A DNA stretch of 29,471 bases, taken from positions 1 to 29,471 of the IMG/VR virus record IMGVR_UViG_3300009684_000126. One strand, 5' to 3'. Positions 28,034-29,471 of the stretch are shown in pieces (position 1 is the stretch's first letter; every line of letters begins with the position of its first letter). This DNA is from a virus. The position numbers were made by a program, and so were the translations under genes. The notes under the pieces are model-generated. The model saw only the letters and a program-made list of their open reading frames with translations. It was not told the DNA's origin and did no database searches.

Positions 28034-28740
28034 ATTCCATATCTCCCACGTAGTGCATTGAAATTTTGACTAATCTCTACGTCAGATAAACCTCTATTAT
28101 ATGTCAACATCATACCAAGTTTAATATCCCAGGCACCAGTAAGTGACAAATCATTAGGATTTTTATTAATATAAACAGGTTCAGATATTAGACTGATGTC
28201 TGCTGCTGCACTTGTATTTGTAATGAGTGTAGTCGTGTTTTTAATGATGCTTCTGTTAGAAGAGTTGGTATCTCTGCGAAGGCTCATCATACACCAGTTA
28301 CTTGTAGTATCTACACCAATATTAGTTCTAGTGTCTGAACCGCAACATCCACCCTGATCAAAATATACAGTACTGACGCTATGCGCAAGATGGGCAGCTA
28401 TACCTCTATTAGCACTACCAGTGCCAGTCTTCGAAAACAAAAATGAATAGTTCGCAGTTAAAGTTATCTGCTGCATAAGAAATATAACTGTATAACCAGA
28501 AGAACCTGTCAAACCAAAAGAATCTGATGCCGGACCAGTTGCAAACCTACCATTTGTATTAATATAAGATGCTCCACCAGCCGAAACAAAAGTTGGCTGT
28601 GCATCCCAAGCAAAATGTTTACCGTTACCACTCAAATCATTCCAAGCAGTACCTGACCCAGGATAGCTTTTTGGATTGGCAGCATCCAGTGCCAGTATTA
28701 ACCCACTGGTAACTATTGCTGGATTATAATTAACTCCCAC
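28030..28740 (-). CDS. LamG/concanavalin A-like fibre protein (copy 3)
   Basis: 236 aa from a GTG at 28740, chosen because GGTGGAG lies 8 bases upstream, the codon follows the preceding stop by two bases, and the paralogues begin at the equivalent residue. A longer frame upstream would overlap the previous gene. Conserved ends are PAIVTSGLILALDAANPKSY, PGSGTAWNDLSGNGKHF and SQNFNALRGRYGI. The middle contains GYTVIFLMQQ, FLFSKTGTGS and an unusual GGCCGSD with two adjacent cysteines, which the other copies lack. The LamG-like fold and glycan binding are inferred from the family. Confidence 0.72.
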   Translation of the reverse strand: MGVNYNPAIVTSGLILALDAANPKSYPGSGTAWNDLSGNGKHFAWDAQPTFVSAGGASYINTNGRFATGPASDSFGLTGSSGYTVIFLMQQITLTANYSFLFSKTGTGSANRGIAAHLAHSVSTVYFDQGGCCGSDTRTNIGVDTTSNWCMMSLRRDTNSSNRSIIKNTTTLITNTSAAADISLISEPVYINKNPNDLSLTGAWDIKLGMMLTYNRGLSDVEISQNFNALRGRYGI

Positions 28741-28742
28741 GA

Positions 28743-29471
28743 TTAAAACTCCACCACAAGCGTGCCCACATCTTTGCGAGTTGCAAACACAGTATAGAAA
28801 CAATTGATATTTGCGCCGCCAACAACAACAGTATTATCAACTATGTCGTCAACCCATAGAGCTTGCTTGGTGCCAATTGCAGTCAGATTAACTGTGATGC
28901 TGTTTTCATCTATCAATCCAGTCCAGTAATCTGGCAGCTTAATGACATTGGTATTTGATAATCTGCCACGCACATATACGCCATTTTCAGGACCTTCCAG
29001 AGATCCATAACGCAGTAACATGCCTGGTTTGGTTGGGTGATCAATTACGAAGCTTTTGGTTGTTGCAGCAAATGCACCAACAACTTGCAGCTTGTAACCT
29101 GCACCCACAGTGGTAGTGCCCACACCCACGTTACCACTAAAGGTATTTTGTACACCGCCAGTGTTAACGTTGCCAGCAATGCCAACCCCGCCGTTGGTAA
29201 TTATAGCACCTGTTGTTGTATTGGTACTTGCAGTGCTGTTACCAACATACAAATTGCCTATCAATATAGGCCCACTCAAGTAACTGGCCACGTTGATGTT
29301 GCTATATGGTACAGCAGCACTGGTTTGGAATGTGCCGTCTGCAAAGTAAATGCCCGCACCGCCCGCGGCAAGGTTCTGAAGAACCACATTGCCGTAGTGC
29401 TGTGCAGTGCCATATATAGTAAACACATTGCTGTTGATACCAGTTGCTGTGCTAGTACCTATGCCAACACT
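28743..29471 (-). CDS. Tail-fibre protein, C-terminal part (5' partial)
   Basis: The frame is open to the right edge: codons before the internal GTG continue as SVGIGTSTATGINSN, so the N-terminal part is outside the window. The visible 242 residues start with modules also present in the giant fibre (FTIYGTAQHYGN, GIYFADGTFQTSA, NVASYLSGPILIGNL, TGAIITNGGVGIAGNV, VGVGTTTVGAGYKLQV). The C-terminal ~105 residues are a distinct domain: KSFVIDHPTKPGMLLRYGSL, EGPENGVYVRGRL, LPDYWTGLIDENSITVNLT, INCFYTVFATRKD. I recognise it from fibre proteins of cyanophages and other marine T4-like phages. It ends two bases before the LamG copy 3 start. Confidence 0.8.
   Translation of the reverse strand, partial: SVGIGTSTATGINSNVFTIYGTAQHYGNVVLQNLAAGGAGIYFADGTFQTSAAVPYSNINVASYLSGPILIGNLYVGNSTASTNTTTGAIITNGGVGIAGNVNTGGVQNTFSGNVGVGTTTVGAGYKLQVVGAFAATTKSFVIDHPTKPGMLLRYGSLEGPENGVYVRGRLSNTNVIKLPDYWTGLIDENSITVNLTAIGTKQALWVDDIVDNTVVVGGANINCFYTVFATRKDVGTLVVEF

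Overview
The window looks like part of a large tailed phage with T4-like (myovirus-type) gene content, probably from an uncultured environmental phage. The evidence is a gp44-type clamp loader ATPase, a Dda-like SF1B helicase, a GroES-like co-chaperonin, a GIY-YIG homing endonuclease, many repetitive fibre proteins, and several copies of a TATAAATA-like late-promoter motif just before start codons. There are no tRNAs, rRNAs, CRISPR arrays or insertion sequences that I can see. Coding density is very high and no gap exceeds about 65 bases. By eye GC is in the low-to-mid 40s percent. The host cannot be named from the sequence.

Layout. (1) Positions 3-7865, + strand, hold virion structural genes: a large Ig/cadherin-like protein entering from the left edge, a 1254-aa collagen-like fibre, a 428-aa fibre that shares its N-terminal module, and a small 109-aa decoration-like protein. 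(2) Positions 7933-15336, + strand, hold compact housekeeping and replication genes: a zinc-ribbon protein, two unknowns, the helicase, an orphan DNA Pol III alpha-like protein, a small conserved phage protein overlapping the GroES-like gene, a sigma70-like promoter, the clamp loader, an unknown and an L7/L12-CTD-like protein. These are followed by a nucleotidyltransferase gene split into two ORFs by a GIY-YIG endonuclease, and then an unknown protein. (3) Positions 15368-29471, - strand, hold a convergent tail-fibre operon. In order of transcription from the right edge it contains a fibre C-terminus, three tandem LamG-like paralogues, a 2735-aa giant fibre with a C-terminal S74 autoprotease/chaperone domain, a second shaft fibre, a glycine-rich adhesin and a small tail-fibre-associated protein.

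How it works together. The left and right blocks would make the particle's host-recognition apparatus. The centre supplies replication (sliding-clamp loading, helicase), folding (GroES-like) and RNA or nucleotide functions. The late-promoter motif precedes mostly structural genes, while a host-type -35/-10 promoter precedes the clamp loader, which fits early/late temporal control.

The most interesting points are: the split nucleotidyltransferase, whose inserted endonuclease sits behind a 14-bp hairpin and a late promoter arranged like the T4 I-TevI switch; the giant fibre, built from interleaved 22- and 33-residue repeats that share an 11-residue quantum; the three LamG cassettes with conserved ends and divergent middles; and the shared N-terminal module on the two + strand fibres.
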